Origin: Fasciolopsis buskii
Taxonomy: Eukaryota > Platyhelminthes > Trematoda > Plagiorchiida > Fasciolidae
Assembly: GCA_008360955.1 (NCBI GenBank)
Contig: LUCM01008156.1
Location: 56,915 to 120,914, forward strand
Direction: 5' to 3'
Length of the DNA: 64,000 nt
Positions 23,296 to 35,154 of the stretch are shown piece by piece. The translations under genes were made by a program, and so were the position numbers. Every line of letters starts with the position of its first letter. Within the stretch, counting starts at the first letter, position 1. The notes under the pieces are model-generated. The model had not been told where the DNA came from. It saw only the letters and a program-made list of their open reading frames with translations, and did no database searches.

Positions 23296-23830
23296 GAACG
23301 AATGGAATTGCCCTTTCATTTTCTGCTACGCTCATGACATCTAGCATAACAGCACTAAACACACCGCATGTCGGAATTTCACTTTTCCTGTTGTCACATA
23401 CCAAATACGCAATAGTCCATCTGGGACCGACCGATCCCCGGATAATTTCACCAAGTTTCCAATCTGCCAACACAGTTCAAAGCGCCAATTCTACCAGCAT
23501 AGACTTGTAAATCTTGATTGGAAATGTGGACGGCTAGCCACAAACACATGCTATTCTGATGTTGGTCGATACGCACTACAGGAACGGAGCAGGGAGCCGA
23601 AGGCCAAGAGTAGTATTCCAATTAGGGTTAAAGACTGAAACCGGTACTTGGCTCATTACGCACTATAGTGACAAGTCAGAAAATATCTGTTGCAAATCGG
23701 ATTGCTCACTACTTCCATTGAGTCAGACACTGTTGATCTCCAGGATTCTCCAAAGGAATAACCTGAAATGCAATATTATTTATTGTACGCAAAAGTCTAT
23801 ACGATACAAGTAACCCGGAATTAACACGAA

Positions 23831-23913
23831 GGCGGTTTTAGTTCAGTTGGCACTAGGAGGATGCTAATTCCGATCGCGAACGACTGTTCAGCGCATCGAA
23901 TCCAACCGCACCA
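23831..23913 (+). repeat. tRNA-like relic (SINE head or tRNA pseudogene)
   Basis: The 83-base stretch has tRNA size. gcggtt near the 5' end pairs with aaccgc followed directly by acca, there is an A-box-like tagttcagttgg, and a B-box-like catcgaatcc. The T-arm stem does not pair and the B box sits too close to the 3' end, so it is not a working tRNA. It is best read as a tRNA pseudogene or the head of a SINE. Confidence 0.35.
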
Positions 23914-24566
23914 GATTTCCCGTAGTTTTACGGCTGATCCAAAAGAAGACAAAATAATGAGAATCAGCTGACAGGACAACAAATATTAATCCGGTTCACA
24001 AATCTCGGCCTAGACTTCCAGAACTGTCGGCCTGGCAGGTGGGATCATTGGGCATAAATTATTTTGCCTTACTGTTTGCATATGTTGTTAGTAACCATGA
24101 CGTTTCCAGTCCAGCTCCTGTTATGACTCTCTCAGTTAGTTCACGCACACGGGTAACTAGCACTGCTAATCCCGCTGGGTGAATCATTTAATCAGAATGA
24201 AATATTAGGAGACATTCAGTTTTCTCTTGAAATAAATCAAGACGAAGGAACTGCATCCAGTCAGACAGATCGGGAAAAAGACGACTGACCTACTTATTTA
24301 CAATCTTACGCCAATCCGAGTAGGGATGGGCTGGAAGAGTGAACATTTCTGTCGTTTTTGGCAAATTAAACACAGTATCGTCTACGGTGACTTCACAACG
24401 AAATCAGTCGCAGCGATAATCGACCTTGGCACCATCGTTTAACGGACAGATTATGTTAAGGTCCAGAATCAGTGCCTGCCCTGAGTGTGAGACGATCGAT
24501 CCAACCTAAAATGGGACGTGAACTGGTTGACGCATCTATCAATCATTCAACATACGCCACACATAT

Positions 24567-24801
24567 CTAGCTGATGGGACTTCCGAATGGCTGATTTCTG
24601 CAAATGAGCGCAGCCTCGAATCGGTACCCTACGGGGTTATGTGAATTGCTTGTGGATTCATCACAATTATTCAGCTTTGTACACAGGTTCCAAAGGGCGC
24701 TATGATTGCTCTCCGGTTGTTTTGTGCTGACACTAGGATCCGGAATTTTCCGTCGTAACTTTGTCATTTCATAACTCTTCTCCAATTTATTGCTAATTAT
24801 G
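24567..24801 (-). CDS. candidate terminal exon of an unknown gene
   Basis: A strong minus-strand acceptor (tttttgtgatctactttctcag) begins the exon at 24801. One base completes a codon and 77 codons follow to a TAG at 24567. The sequence is hydrophilic and natural-looking: IISNKLEKSYEMTKLRRK, STKQPESNHSALWNLCTKL, ending RNQPFGSPIS. Upstream, a micro-exon of 16 bases (about 25049-25034) has an excellent acceptor (cttatttttttcag) and a GTGAGC donor, and could join in phase. No family is recognised. Confidence 0.38.
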
Positions 24802-25215
24802 CTGAGAAAGTAGATCACAAAAAATAACGTTTCCTAATATCCATTCCCCAAAACTACATGTTCCTTTTCCACTACACGTTTACTCTAACCAACCGGTCTT
24901 CCCTTTTGATCAAATTAACTTTCTGTTAGCGGAATGGACAAAATACAGCTGACTGTCGTGTTGGAAAAATCCATCGATTTCCGCAACAAAACCATCACAC
25001 TCCCCCTCACAATTATTTGAGCACAGTAAATATGGTAACAAAGCTCACTGAGTCAGCCCGGTGACTGAAAAAAATAAGAAAAGCTGAGCGCCTTAGGGAT
25101 ACCGCTTTGTAGGCCCAGACAATAACGTGACCTGAAGGTTTTAGTTCGCTGCTTCCCTCACATAGAGACGAAACCTTCCACCTCTGTTTATGTCCCTCTC
25201 ATGTATATGCATATA

Positions 25216-25217
<2 letters not shown>

Positions 25218-25267
<50 letters not shown>
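25218..25267. repeat. (TA)n microsatellite, about 50 bp
   Basis: An AT-dinucleotide tract with a single interruption (atg at about 25250). Confidence 0.95.
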
Positions 25268-26148
25268 CGAATTTACCTGGGATCATTCCTGTCTACCTTC
25301 GCAACAAATTGAACCATTTTGGTGCTTCGCACGTAAAGACGATCAGAGCACAAAAGCTCCATGAATGACCGATTAATAATCAATAGTTTTAAATTTTTTA
25401 ATGGGTTACGCGTCTCCTCGCCTAATTGTATGACACTCGAGATCAAAACTAGTTAAACTCGCGTGCAGCTGTGTGTACCCCCTCAAACGAAGTCCGAGAT
25501 ACCGCTATCATTTAACTGCATGATCAGACAATTTGACTTATTTATTGTCATTCCAAAGTCGCTGAGATTTCGCTATCTGGTGACAAAAATATTGTGAAGC
25601 TCACAGTTACCGGTGCTTTTTCGGAAAAAAGCTAATGGTTTCTTTGAGGTGGCTAGTGGCGAACATCACGTCAAAACAAAAACCACTTTATTCCTCACAT
25701 TTCAAATAACTGATCATAATGTTCTCGATCGTCCTAATTTGTCGTTGTCAGTCCGATCATTTTACCATTTCCCCAGGAGAATGAAAGTAAGGTCTTCACA
25801 TAAAATCCGGTTTCCCGTGTCCAGTGGATTCTGTTTAACCAGTTTCTCGGTTCTCTAGGTTAGTGATCGGCGAGAATAGTCTAGGGATTAAAATAAAGTT
25901 ATTTGCTGCTTGTCGTTGGGCCAATAACTGCGCAACTTTGGATGTAGTCCGAGTTCGAGGACAGTGGACGCAACAGCCCAGTATTAAGAACATGTGCTCC
26001 CTAGTAGGACACGAATTCGATTCCGTCCCGCGTAATAGTCTTCCGAAATCAGGAGCACTAATGCATAGCACGTTTGGATTAAATATGTCGCGCATATACT
26101 GGAAACAGTAACATAAGGCAATGCCTATCCGTGTCTGTCATTAGTCGA

Positions 26149-26597
26149 TCAAAAAGGTTGGAACAGGAAGGTCTTTTTGTTATCTACTTCACAACCACAT
26201 CCGCATCCGCATGGACGAACACATAAGGAGAAAGAAAAATCCCAGGGTACTGCAACTGATAGTGGCCTTTGGATGAAGGAGGACTGATGAAGTATTGGGA
26301 CTAAACCAACTGGGATTTGTCTTGGTCCAAAGCTGAAACAAATCGAAAAACAACGCAAGAATATGTAAAATACACGCAGTGCACGAGCAAACAGACAGCT
26401 TGGAGACGGTCGAACCGGATAGTCTGAAGTGGTGGAGTCTGGTATCAAAAACCTTTCGGCGTAGCTTTGTGCACACCACAAGTCGCTCCACATATCCATG
26501 CTGACGGTCTATCTCTTGTCGTAATACAATTTCACTTACTTTCGTTTCATTTTCATTACATGAACGCATCGTGGTGGTAAGGTTTTGGTTGCCGTGG
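26149..26597 (-). CDS. candidate two-exon gene end with a Cys/Gly-rich motif
   Basis: Minus-strand exon 26597-26540 ends at CGAAA|GTAAGT, a perfect donor. A 207 bp intron ends in tttttcgatttgtttcag, a strong acceptor, and the phases agree (phase 2). The terminal exon, 26332-26149, codes FGPRQIPVGLVPILHQSS, then a short PCGCGCGCEVDNKK motif and a TGA. The first exon reads ATKTLPPRCVHVMKMKR; its own acceptor is weak. A second frame through the terminal exon is open as well. No family is recognised. The GCGCGC peptide comes from an imperfect gga/tgt-type repeat and may be non-functional. Confidence 0.35.
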
Positions 26598-27828
26598 CTA
26601 TTAGTCCTTTGACAACCATAAATTTTTTATGGATCGGACTTATGCGTGTTTATACTGGTGGCTTATTTTCTACGCTGAACCGTGTACTAGTCACAAGTGA
26701 ACGAAGTATGTATTTCGTTGTTCACTGAAGCACACAAATTTTTAGCGGCTATCCGTTCGGAGGAGAACAGACATTCGTGTTCGCATTGTGTGCTTGTATG
26801 CTTCCGTCTGGCTGTCTACTTCGTACATGCCCGGTCAGCTAACTAGTGCCAATGCTGCACGTGATCAGGTATCGACCGAATGGCCGGTCTATGCCTGAGG
26901 AGAGTGTAAATTATAAATGCCGTGTCAAATCAAAGAAACTGAAATGGTGGGATCGCGTCCTCAGTTTGGTTCACTTACGAGACTTTTGTGGAGGCCGTCA
27001 GAATAAACATTTTCAGTTCTGTCAGTTTTGATGGCAGCCATTGGTATAAAAATGAGCATTTTCGCGAAAAGCTTCATTTGTCAGTTCACTAGGCGACTTG
27101 ATGTAGTTGCTTCTACACAAAATATTAAACGATATCAATATCTGGGTCCACGTGCCCATACTGACAATAGGTTTCACACGCACAGAACGGGATGCTTGCT
27201 TGCTTCAGTTTACTGCTAGGAATCCGACTCAATTCTGTGTTTACTTATCATCACGTGATTCGCCGAGGCTGATCTAAAAATTAGGTCAAGATGGTCAGTG
27301 GAAGTTTTTTTGCCTTATCCGTTTTTGCGCTCCGTTTGAGGATATGCTATGATTTCGGAGGGGAGAATAACAGAAGTCTAACTTTGGTGGGACGTTTGCA
27401 GCAACGGTATATATCATAAAAGTAAATACGAGACAACATAGGCTGTTTTCGTGTCTCCATACTAACTGACTAACCGTTCATATCAGTGTGTTGCACTATA
27501 CGTCACCACCATCTTGCTGCGATGTCAACAACTCTTCGGATTTATTTCAACCTGTTTCGTGCGTCATGTTGCAGCTGCACCCTGCCGGGTAACTGGAAGG
27601 ATATAAGATCATTGTTTGTTGAGATTTAGTGGTATGGACTGAAGAATGGTTCGAAGTCACGGGTAACGAGACCTGGAATTTTTACAGGCTTTTGTCTTTT
27701 TATCGGCCATTGATTGTCATCTAATGGTTTCTGACCATCGCTAAGTAGTCTCTGGATGGCGTTTAGCAACTATTACCCATGTTTGAATAAACCCACATGT
27801 CTTCACTGAAATAACATCGATTGACGAA

Positions 27829-28026
27829 ATGCGCATCAGGTTGTTATATGGTTACACTCATGGTTTACGATGTGCTTTGTTCGAAAACGTGTATTCACTC
27901 CACTCTAGGTCGCTGATGACAAGCTACAATGAACGACTAATAAGTGGTCGTCAGTGGCTACTAAAAGACGAAGACCCTACAGTGTACCACAAAAAGCATG
28001 AGACAGCCCGCACTGGAAACCTGTGA
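27829..28026 (+). CDS. open frame with an ATG start, unknown
   Basis: ATG at 27829 opens 65 codons (MRIRLLYGYTHGLRCALF, then SLMTSYNERLISGRQWLL and KDEDPTVYHKKHETARTG). The composition looks natural but there is no good donor and no family resemblance. The opposite strand is also open for 93 codons at 27961-28242. Confidence 0.23.
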   Translation: MRIRLLYGYTHGLRCALFENVYSLHSRSLMTSYNERLISGRQWLLKDEDPTVYHKKHETARTGNL

Positions 28027-28230
28027 TGTCATCCAAGTTTGCTCCAAAATGAACATCCCAGCCAGAAATAGGTGGTCCAAACTACCCACAATGCTATTGC
28101 ATAGCATAGCAACGTACGTGATTAGACAGTTAGTACCTAGACAGGAGTGGAGCTTTGACCATATTGTTTCCCCATTACGAAGTTTCCTAATCACTGTGAA
28201 TAAAATGCGAAAAAGTTTTCCAATTTTCAG

Positions 28231-28319
28231 TAACTTTGCCACTGACTACTGCTACCCCCTCCGTTGAAGCATGCAGAATATATTTGGTGAAGTATGAAAA
28301 TACGTTGCAGTGGTATTAG
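28231..28319 (+). CDS. candidate short terminal exon
   Basis: Acceptor gttttccaattttcag (AG 28229-28230) is followed by a 28-codon frame to a TAG: LPLTTATPSVEACRIYLVKY. It could continue the frame upstream or stand alone. A GTGAAG donor-like site lies inside. It is short, so the support is weak. Confidence 0.22.
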
Positions 28320-28404
28320 TGGTAGCAAAGTGACACAAATCCTTGCAGATAGGCCTGCAAATGGAAAGACGGTCAAATACCGTGATTCATTCTTGTCTTT
28401 TCAG

Positions 28405-28540
28405 AATAAAAAAATTAATCAAGACTCTGCTTAATGACTCGATGCAAGCGGTGATTTTTCATTCCACGCAACTGAAGAACGTTGCACTGAATAACCCCAT
28501 CTCATCTTGGTGGTGTATGATAGGAAGTGAGCCATTTTAA
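28405..28540 (+). CDS. candidate exon, unknown
   Basis: Acceptor cattcttgtcttttcag (AG 28403-28404) opens 44 codons: IKKLIKTLLNDSMQAVIF, then LKNVALNNPISSWWCMIG. A GGAA|GTGAGC donor at 28526/28527 could end it; otherwise a TAA does at 28540. Its phase does not fit the candidate exon at 28231, so they may not belong together. Confidence 0.27.
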
Positions 28541-29366
28541 AACCTCTGGCTGGTTTGAGTTTCTGACACATATTGATGCAGGTATTGCTCCACGGAAACC
28601 ATTGTAAGGAAAGTAAGTCTTTTCTACTTTACCTAAACATCATCACATTCAAGTCAGTGTCTATTTTAGTGAACGGGAAATTTAAAATCAAAAGTTAAAT
28701 TTGCATTTCCAACCTCAAACTAATGCATCTTCCAGGGAAGCGGATGGATCACTCTGATACGAAAAATGCAAATAAATCTCTCACTTTCTATTGCCCCCCT
28801 CGCTGAATCCTAACAGCCTGGAAAGTCAACAAATCTGCTTGTATCTGCTTCCAATATTGATTTTTCGAAAAAAAGTGCTCAATGATTCCGTGATTTCAAG
28901 ATCAGCCACAACCAGCAATGACACTCGAGTAGGTCGAGGATAGTGTGGAATAGTTTTTGCGCTCAAATATTTTTGTGTATCTTGGATTGTGCTCCAGGCC
29001 TATGTGAACAAAGTCTCAAGAAACCAGTTGGACGGTGTTTCCGAGTCGTTCTGGCAACAAAATTTTGAAATGACTTGGGGAATGACACGGTACCACTTCG
29101 TGTAAACATTGCGATTGACGTCACGTGGATCCTAAGTCTGAATCCAAGTATCTTGATCACCACGGTTACTGGCGTGAATATAACACTGTGGTCTTAGCAC
29201 GTTTGTCTCCTATCTCTTTTATTACCAATGCATTATGGATATCGTTTAGAAAGGTGAACGACGAAGGAAAGATTTAAAATGACAATACACGCATTTCTAA
29301 GATCCTCGATCTTGACTTACTTTTGGCAACCAACAGTTTCTACGCTCTCTCTGTCGCTCTGTCCAG

Positions 29367-30292
29367 CAAGGGAATCGCCTTGACTATTGGAACATGGATT
29401 ACGAGCATGTTATTCTTTGTGGTCCTTTCCGTTCCACTTGCTTTCAATTTATTTCTACGAATTTCATTCCCCAGCTGGTTGATCGGTTGCCTCTAATCGC
29501 TGATGTTTGGCCTTTAGATGACGCATCATTCTTACTATCCTCTGCTGAACGTTCCCTTATTTCGGGTAGGCCCGCATTAACGATTCGGTCGTTTGAATCA
29601 CCGTTTTCTTTCCTGTGAACGCCAACATGCGCTGACCCGCCCTTTTGAATTGTGGCCAGCTGTGGTCTCCTTGGCCTAGCTTGTAACCCTGCCAGAGTGG
29701 CTCAGGGGTTTGTATACAGTTTATGTAACTTCCATAACTGTTCTTACGTGGTGTCTTCAGACCTGGCCCAGCGCAACTGGAACCGCTGCACCGGGATCCG
29801 GTGTTCCATCTATGCAATGTTCATATTTTTTACGGGGTACTGTACTTGAACACAACCGCGGATTATCACAGTTTTGAGGATTACCCTACGCATAACGCAG
29901 ACAGAGGGTCACCACTGGAACAGCTCTCAACTTACATCACTCCTGAAATTGTCCTCCATAAAGTCCGTCAGCCATTTTGCTGGTTCTGTTTCGCTGCACC
30001 TATTGGATGCCGTTCAAAACGAATTTCATTTCCTCCATTTTAACAAATGCGGACATCCATGTATACGCGTGTCCGACATTCGATTATTGGAAGTGCAAAT
30101 GGATTTTCGCCTCCCCGTTCACCGTGGCTTCCATGGGACAAGGTATGATGACAGTGACAACAGTAACATTAATACTAACAAATCCTCAAGAATTTCAGAC
30201 AGATAATTCAGATGCATTTTGTGCAGAACATCGGTCACACGGTTAGAGTACGATTTTACTGTTCGAGGTCGGTGCTCGTTTCGGAACGTTAA
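29367..30292 (+). CDS. candidate three-exon gene end, phases consistent
   Basis: Exon 29367-29565 follows acceptor cgctctgtccag and codes QGNRLDYWNMDYEHVILC to SSAERSLIS, ending at TCGG|GTAGGC. Exon 29872-30142 (acceptor gattatcacag) continues in phase with RITQTEGHHWNSSQL, HLLDAVQNEFHFLHFN and DIRLLEVQMDFRLPVH, ending at ACAAG|GTATGA. A 56 bp intron leads to exon 30199-30292 (acceptor caagaatttcag): QIIQMHFVQNIGHTVRVRF to a TAA. The result is about 188 residues in one continuous reading, with agreement at both junctions. The 29566-29871 intron holds repeat-like DNA. A competing frame in the first exon is strongly hydrophobic. No family is recognised. Confidence 0.38.
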
Positions 30293-31266
30293 ATTTGCAT
30301 CAGAATTGTAACCGGATAGTTAGGATCAACAACTGATCTTTTCTGTGGATTTGTGTGTAATTGGGCTGAGTGCACCCCTGGGCTGGTCGGTTATTTTGGT
30401 GTGTGAATATTAATTATTCTGAGTGATTCCTAATGCGCTCTTCATTATGCATAAATCAAAGTCCAAACAGACATGGGTATCGAATTAGCGAAACTGGGAG
30501 TGTTCTAAATTCACGCGACACTGTCATCTGTGGCAGTTGGAGGCGAAAATACGTGACCTGGATCATACAGATGCGGCTTTTTGTCTCAAATCTCACAAGC
30601 GCATACGCAGACTCACCAACACACGAAGTACATGCGCACGCAAACGAACACACAATCATGCATGGATAAAGTTAGAATCAAATGCAGGTTGCATAAACCG
30701 GATTAGAGCGGCTTAAAACTCGTTTACCACAAGGCGGCATGTTCTCCTGATGATTCAAAATGGTGGGTTTAAGCTGAGAAGCACGTGACCTGTGCTCATT
30801 CCAGACGTTTGGCTTTATCACCAAGCTTCCAGTTGAAGTGGATTGTGAACGGACCAGAATGTGACTTTTGATGCTGCTCACTATTGCCAAATTTGACTGA
30901 GTCACTCTGATAGGTCATCTTATCGGCAGAATCAGGCTGTTTCGGTGTTGTTTTGAGGATGAACTTTCAGTTCCCTTAAAGAATGCGAACTAACCGTGGT
31001 AACAGAGACAAACCGGAGCTCCTAAAGCAGTGAACAATTTGATTCCAGCTTCTGGTCAGAAATAGGTGCGAAGATCATACGGTTGCAAGTTTCGCTCAAA
31101 GAATTGTTCTAAGTGTCATCAGTCGTTTTAATTTTGTCATTACCTTTCATTCCATTACGGGCCAAGTGTTGCTAATACCGTTTGTTTCGTCCGTGTTGCG
31201 ACCGACGATACCGAATCATTTACACACAAAAGTTATGGACCTTTCACTTTAGCTACCCTCTCATTA
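30293..31266. other. no recognisable gene
   Basis: Only medium frames (up to 78 codons) without splice support or known motifs. Confidence 0.45.
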
Positions 31267-31300
31267 ATTATATATATATATATAAAATATATATATATAC
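31267..31300. repeat. (TA)n microsatellite, interrupted
   Basis: Two AT tracts separated by taaaata. Confidence 0.9.
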
Positions 31301-31935
31301 TTTTGGGATGGACATCGACGCTTCGTTTCAGGACATAGATCGGTAGGACTGAGACAGTTGCCCACACATTTAAATAACGCTATTTTATTGTCAACATTTT
31401 TCTTGTTATCCTTGTTTTGTATTAGTTGGACCGTGAACGATCGATATTTCCCGATGCTATGTTTGTTGGCTAATCACTTGTCTGCATTGTGTACTTGGAT
31501 AAATCGATTATCAGGGCCATTGTTGTCTTGACTAAGCGCGCCTCAACTTTAACACTTAGCTAGTTCACCAGTTTGATTGTCCCTCTTACGAGTTTAGGTG
31601 CGGCTATCGACCCTCTAGGCCTATCTCGCATCATTTAGTAAAACGTGATACATCCTCCCCAGCCGACATGCTCATTGGCGGTGAACACAGCCGGGTCGTC
31701 TGTTGTGAATCCTATGAGCATATCCATGAGCTGCTTTCTACATGCCACAATAAACAGTGCCTTTTATCGTTATTGACAGACACTTTTAAAACGGATAGTT
31801 CGTAAGTCAGGGCAGCAGTAGTACTGAGCAGCTGTTTACCGGGAAACTGAAAATTTCCAGTTTAAACACGTGGCCTGGATACAAGCCAGAAACGAATCCG
31901 ATCATGTAGCAACTATTGCACATGCTAATTGCACT

Positions 31936-31965
31936 CAATTTTCACACTCTCGGAGAGTGTAATTG
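31936..31965. repeat. near-perfect palindrome
   Basis: acactctc and gagagtgt flank a single central g. Beyond a three-base bulge, caatt pairs with aattg, so the arms total 13 bp. It could form a compact hairpin; no function is evident. Confidence 0.6.
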
Positions 31966-32075
31966 ATTTCACCAGACTAAATCTACCTGGCTGGTTTTCT
32001 GGAAGTATGCGAAGAGTTCGAGTGTCCCAGTTCCTTAAAGCGATATCGGCAACTCCAGCTGAATTCACATAGACC

Positions 32076-32096
32076 GTGTGTGTGTGTGTGTGTGTG
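32076..32096. repeat. (GT)n microsatellite
   Basis: About ten GT units. Confidence 0.9.
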
Positions 32097-32257
32097 GCCA
32101 TTTTTCCCTAACAAGAAACTAGTGATGAATCAAGCTCAGCGTCATAAAGCGCCCTCTATAAAGTATTGCCAGAATTTGTCCACCGAATGACAGACGGCTT
32201 GCATTACACAGAGATTATCCCTATCTGTAGCCCTGTTTCGTTATCCTCATTCCCCAG

Positions 32258-32810
32258 TTTCCAATTAGGGCAAGAGAATCACGAGCTAATGCCGGGAAAT
32301 TTTTCAACTATGTTCTCGTCAGAATTCAGTTCATCCCGCACTACCTTTCCGATTGTGCAAACTGGCAATCACTTTTGGTTCTCCATATAAAGTTCACTCC
32401 TATTTGAAGACTGACCACGTGGTCACGAAAATAAACTGCGAACTTTATGAAACATGCTGTCGCAAAGATCTTGCTTTTTCCATTTTACATGGTTGCCAAC
32501 TGGAATTATGCGCTGCCTCTGTTCAGTATTTAATGCGCACTGGTGTATCTAAATTGGGACTGGCCATTTGGTTGACAAGTCCCCGATTCGCAAAAGCCAA
32601 CTCGTACACGAAACCACGCAGTGTCGGCATGCTTGAAGGCCGTCGAGATGACCGATTTCCGTTTTGCGGGACTGAGATATTTCCCCGAAAAAGTCAACCC
32701 GAAGTGCTCAGTTAGACTAGATAAACTTTGTCACTGATTGCTAATTTCAGCTGGAATACCCAGGCACGCAATTAGTTGTTGTGATCAATAAAAGATCACT
32801 TGTTTTGTAA
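32258..32810 (+). CDS. candidate exon(s): long frame and short terminal exon
   Basis: An excellent acceptor (ttcgttatcctcattccccag, AG 32256-32257) precedes a region open in all three frames. The longest frame (32290-32715, 141 codons) contains ELYETCCRKDLAFSILHG and QYLMRTGVSKLGLAIWLT. A shorter frame directly after the acceptor reads FPIRARESRANAGKFFNYVL and stops at about 32410. A further acceptor (gattgctaatttcag, AG 32749-32750) opens a 19-codon terminal frame, LEYPGTQLVVVINKRSLVL. No clean donor links them, so the arrangement is uncertain and no family is recognised. Confidence 0.28.
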
Positions 32811-33196
32811 TTTTCACCCCATTAAGGATTTTTCCTTCCTCTGGACTATGGACAACTCTTGAAACAGCTGGAAATACAACATGTTTCTCTCCGGATTGGT
32901 CTAAATCTGCTTTTTCCCTGTTCATGCGTCAGCTTGCCTTCTAACAGCTGCCACACTTTAATCGACGACGGATAAAGATATGACTATTTGTATGTTATCG
33001 ACCGCTTTGACATACTGTTTTGTCAAACTAACGTGTCAGACCGAAAGCTATTTGTTAGCGGACATTGTGCGAGTACCGCTGTAATGCATGTTCACTTCTT
33101 GGCATGGTGCATCCAGTTATGCTGCATGCATTCCCAATCGAAAGACGCGCTCGTTTGGGATGTGCTTCTCAGTTCTGCTGTAACCCTGACGGTTCG

Positions 33197-33288
33197 CTAT
33201 TTAAGTTTTAACCTAATTAAATAATAGTTTCGATTAATAAGCATCTTGATCCACAACCCCACACGTAGTTTCGGCGATCGGCCATCGA
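33197..33288 (-). CDS. candidate short terminal exon
   Basis: Minus-strand acceptor gtaaagtgcctttcag is followed by a 29-codon phase 1 frame, GRSPKLRVGLWIKMLINRN then YYLIRLKLK, ending in TAG. It is basic and hydrophobic. Too short for a firm call. Confidence 0.22.
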
Positions 33289-33529
33289 CTGAAAGGCACT
33301 TTACGTGGTGAATTAACACACAAAACTGTGTGCGTCTAGGATCTGTTCGTTCTTGTCAACAATCGGCTCACGGATGAGTTAAGGATATTTCCAAGTAGAT
33401 TTGCAGTAGTAGCCTATTTACTGTGAATTTTCCAAATGATTCGTCAGCTAATGTCATCTTTCAGCTTGGAAAAGAAGCACTGTACAACTGCTTCCACCTT
33501 GTTAGGAATCATCATCAGTCCATATCTAT

Positions 33530-33612
33530 CTCGTCAGAACTGTGACGCGAACCCCGGGAGGAACGATTGTCAGTCGAACGTCTTAACCATGGCGCTAATT
33601 GGACCAATTCTT
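33530..33612 (-). repeat. tRNA-like relic (SINE head)
   Basis: On the minus strand, tagcgccatggttaagacg resembles a tRNA A box and D arm, and gttcgactgacaatc the anticodon arm. cccggggttcgcgtc resembles the B box and T arm. The stems are degenerate, so it is a relic rather than a tRNA gene. Confidence 0.4.
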
Positions 33613-34085
33613 AACGGTTCGTCGAACGTGAACACTTGTACTCATCATTAACTTGTCCAGCTCACAGATCCCTAAACGCATCCGATCAGAGAATTCTAGT
33701 TCAGAGCCAACTTTGGTGTAGGAAGCAAAAACCTTAATGACAGCCGTACAGAGCTTTGCTCTCAGTAGTTAACAATGGCTGTCGATTTAATGTGAATTCC
33801 CAAACGACCCGTCATGCAATGGATACGCATTGATGGTGATTCCTAACAAAAATGAAACAAGTGTATATGAATTTTAATGAAAAGATGGATGTTGACACTG
33901 AATGATAAATCATTTGAGAATACTCCAAAGTATTTAGTGCAAAGTTAATTCGACAATTTATATTCATAATGGTTTTGTACTTACAATCTGTCATGTGCTC
34001 GTGATTATAATTCACTGCTTGAGCAATGTTTGTACATTAGTCCAATTCACCCTGGACACTGACAAACAAAAGAATCTGTCGGGTT

Positions 34086-34104
34086 GGGGGGGGGGCGGGC
34101 GGAA
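34086..34104 (+). repeat. G-rich tract, possible G-quadruplex
   Basis: A run of about ten G followed by cgggcgg, with ggg just upstream, satisfies the usual G-quadruplex spacing. Other runs of about nine to ten G lie near 16337 and 46506. Confidence 0.6.
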
Positions 34105-35154
34105 GAACTAACAACAACACCCCTCACGATACATTTAGGGTGTTCGGTAGGAACGAGAGGCGAACTCGTATCCGGAAACACCGGCGGGAGAAAAGCTGGG
34201 AGAAAAGCCCAAGAGTCACCCGAATTATACCTTAGGAAATATCAAATGGTAGGTCATCTCCAAATGCAGCCCTCACGCGGATCTGCACAGTAGCCATTGC
34301 ACATTGTGCAATTGAAACCGGAGCACAGACTTACAGTGTAGAACAAAAAATAATTGACAAGGGCAGACTTGAACAAATTAGGCAAATTACACGGACAACC
34401 GGTGATTCAAAAGTTTATGGAATGCGGTTTCACAGATCTGACAAATGCTATATGATCCAAATGCGAAAGCCCGTTAGCGAGTACACACTTATTGGGTCTC
34501 GTACTTTTGTCAATTTTCCCAAGCCCGTCAACTCAGGCTGGCGAACGCTAGTTGGCTTACTGTCTAATCCTGCTACTAAGACGTTCTTTGCCGTGGACCC
34601 GCATGCTTACGCCACTTGGATGGGTAGCCTATGATCGTTGAGTGAAATATCCGAACACCAATCACAGCAGCTTCGTGGTTCAGGTGATGGTGCACTCACG
34701 ACACAAATGCACAAATACGTGCGTTTCAATGATGTGGAGATCATTGGATGTGCACATCCGGATCGTGTAGCACAAAAGTTCGTTGGGCCCCAAGGTTCAT
34801 TTTCCCGGTGGTGAGAGAAAAAAACTATTGCGTGTATGCATAGGCTTGTGTTAATCGCCTCCATTGAGCAAGTTACAGCTCAAATTACGGTCCCATGTTC
34901 TCATTCACCCAGCCCTGTCTTCCCTTTCTACAATTTCAAGCTGAAATCCACTTTCGGATATCGACGGTTGCACTATACTGACTGAGTTCTAAAAATTGGT
35001 TTTACATTGCTAGCCTTTGTTCGTTCTGTCCCCGGCGCTTTGTGTGCAGTCGGATACTCTAACTTCTCTGTCACCTGACTAGCTGTTACCGGGTCCATTG
35101 AGGATCGATTCACTGACCTCGTGGATCGTGGCCAATTCTCAGCCTCTACCCTAG

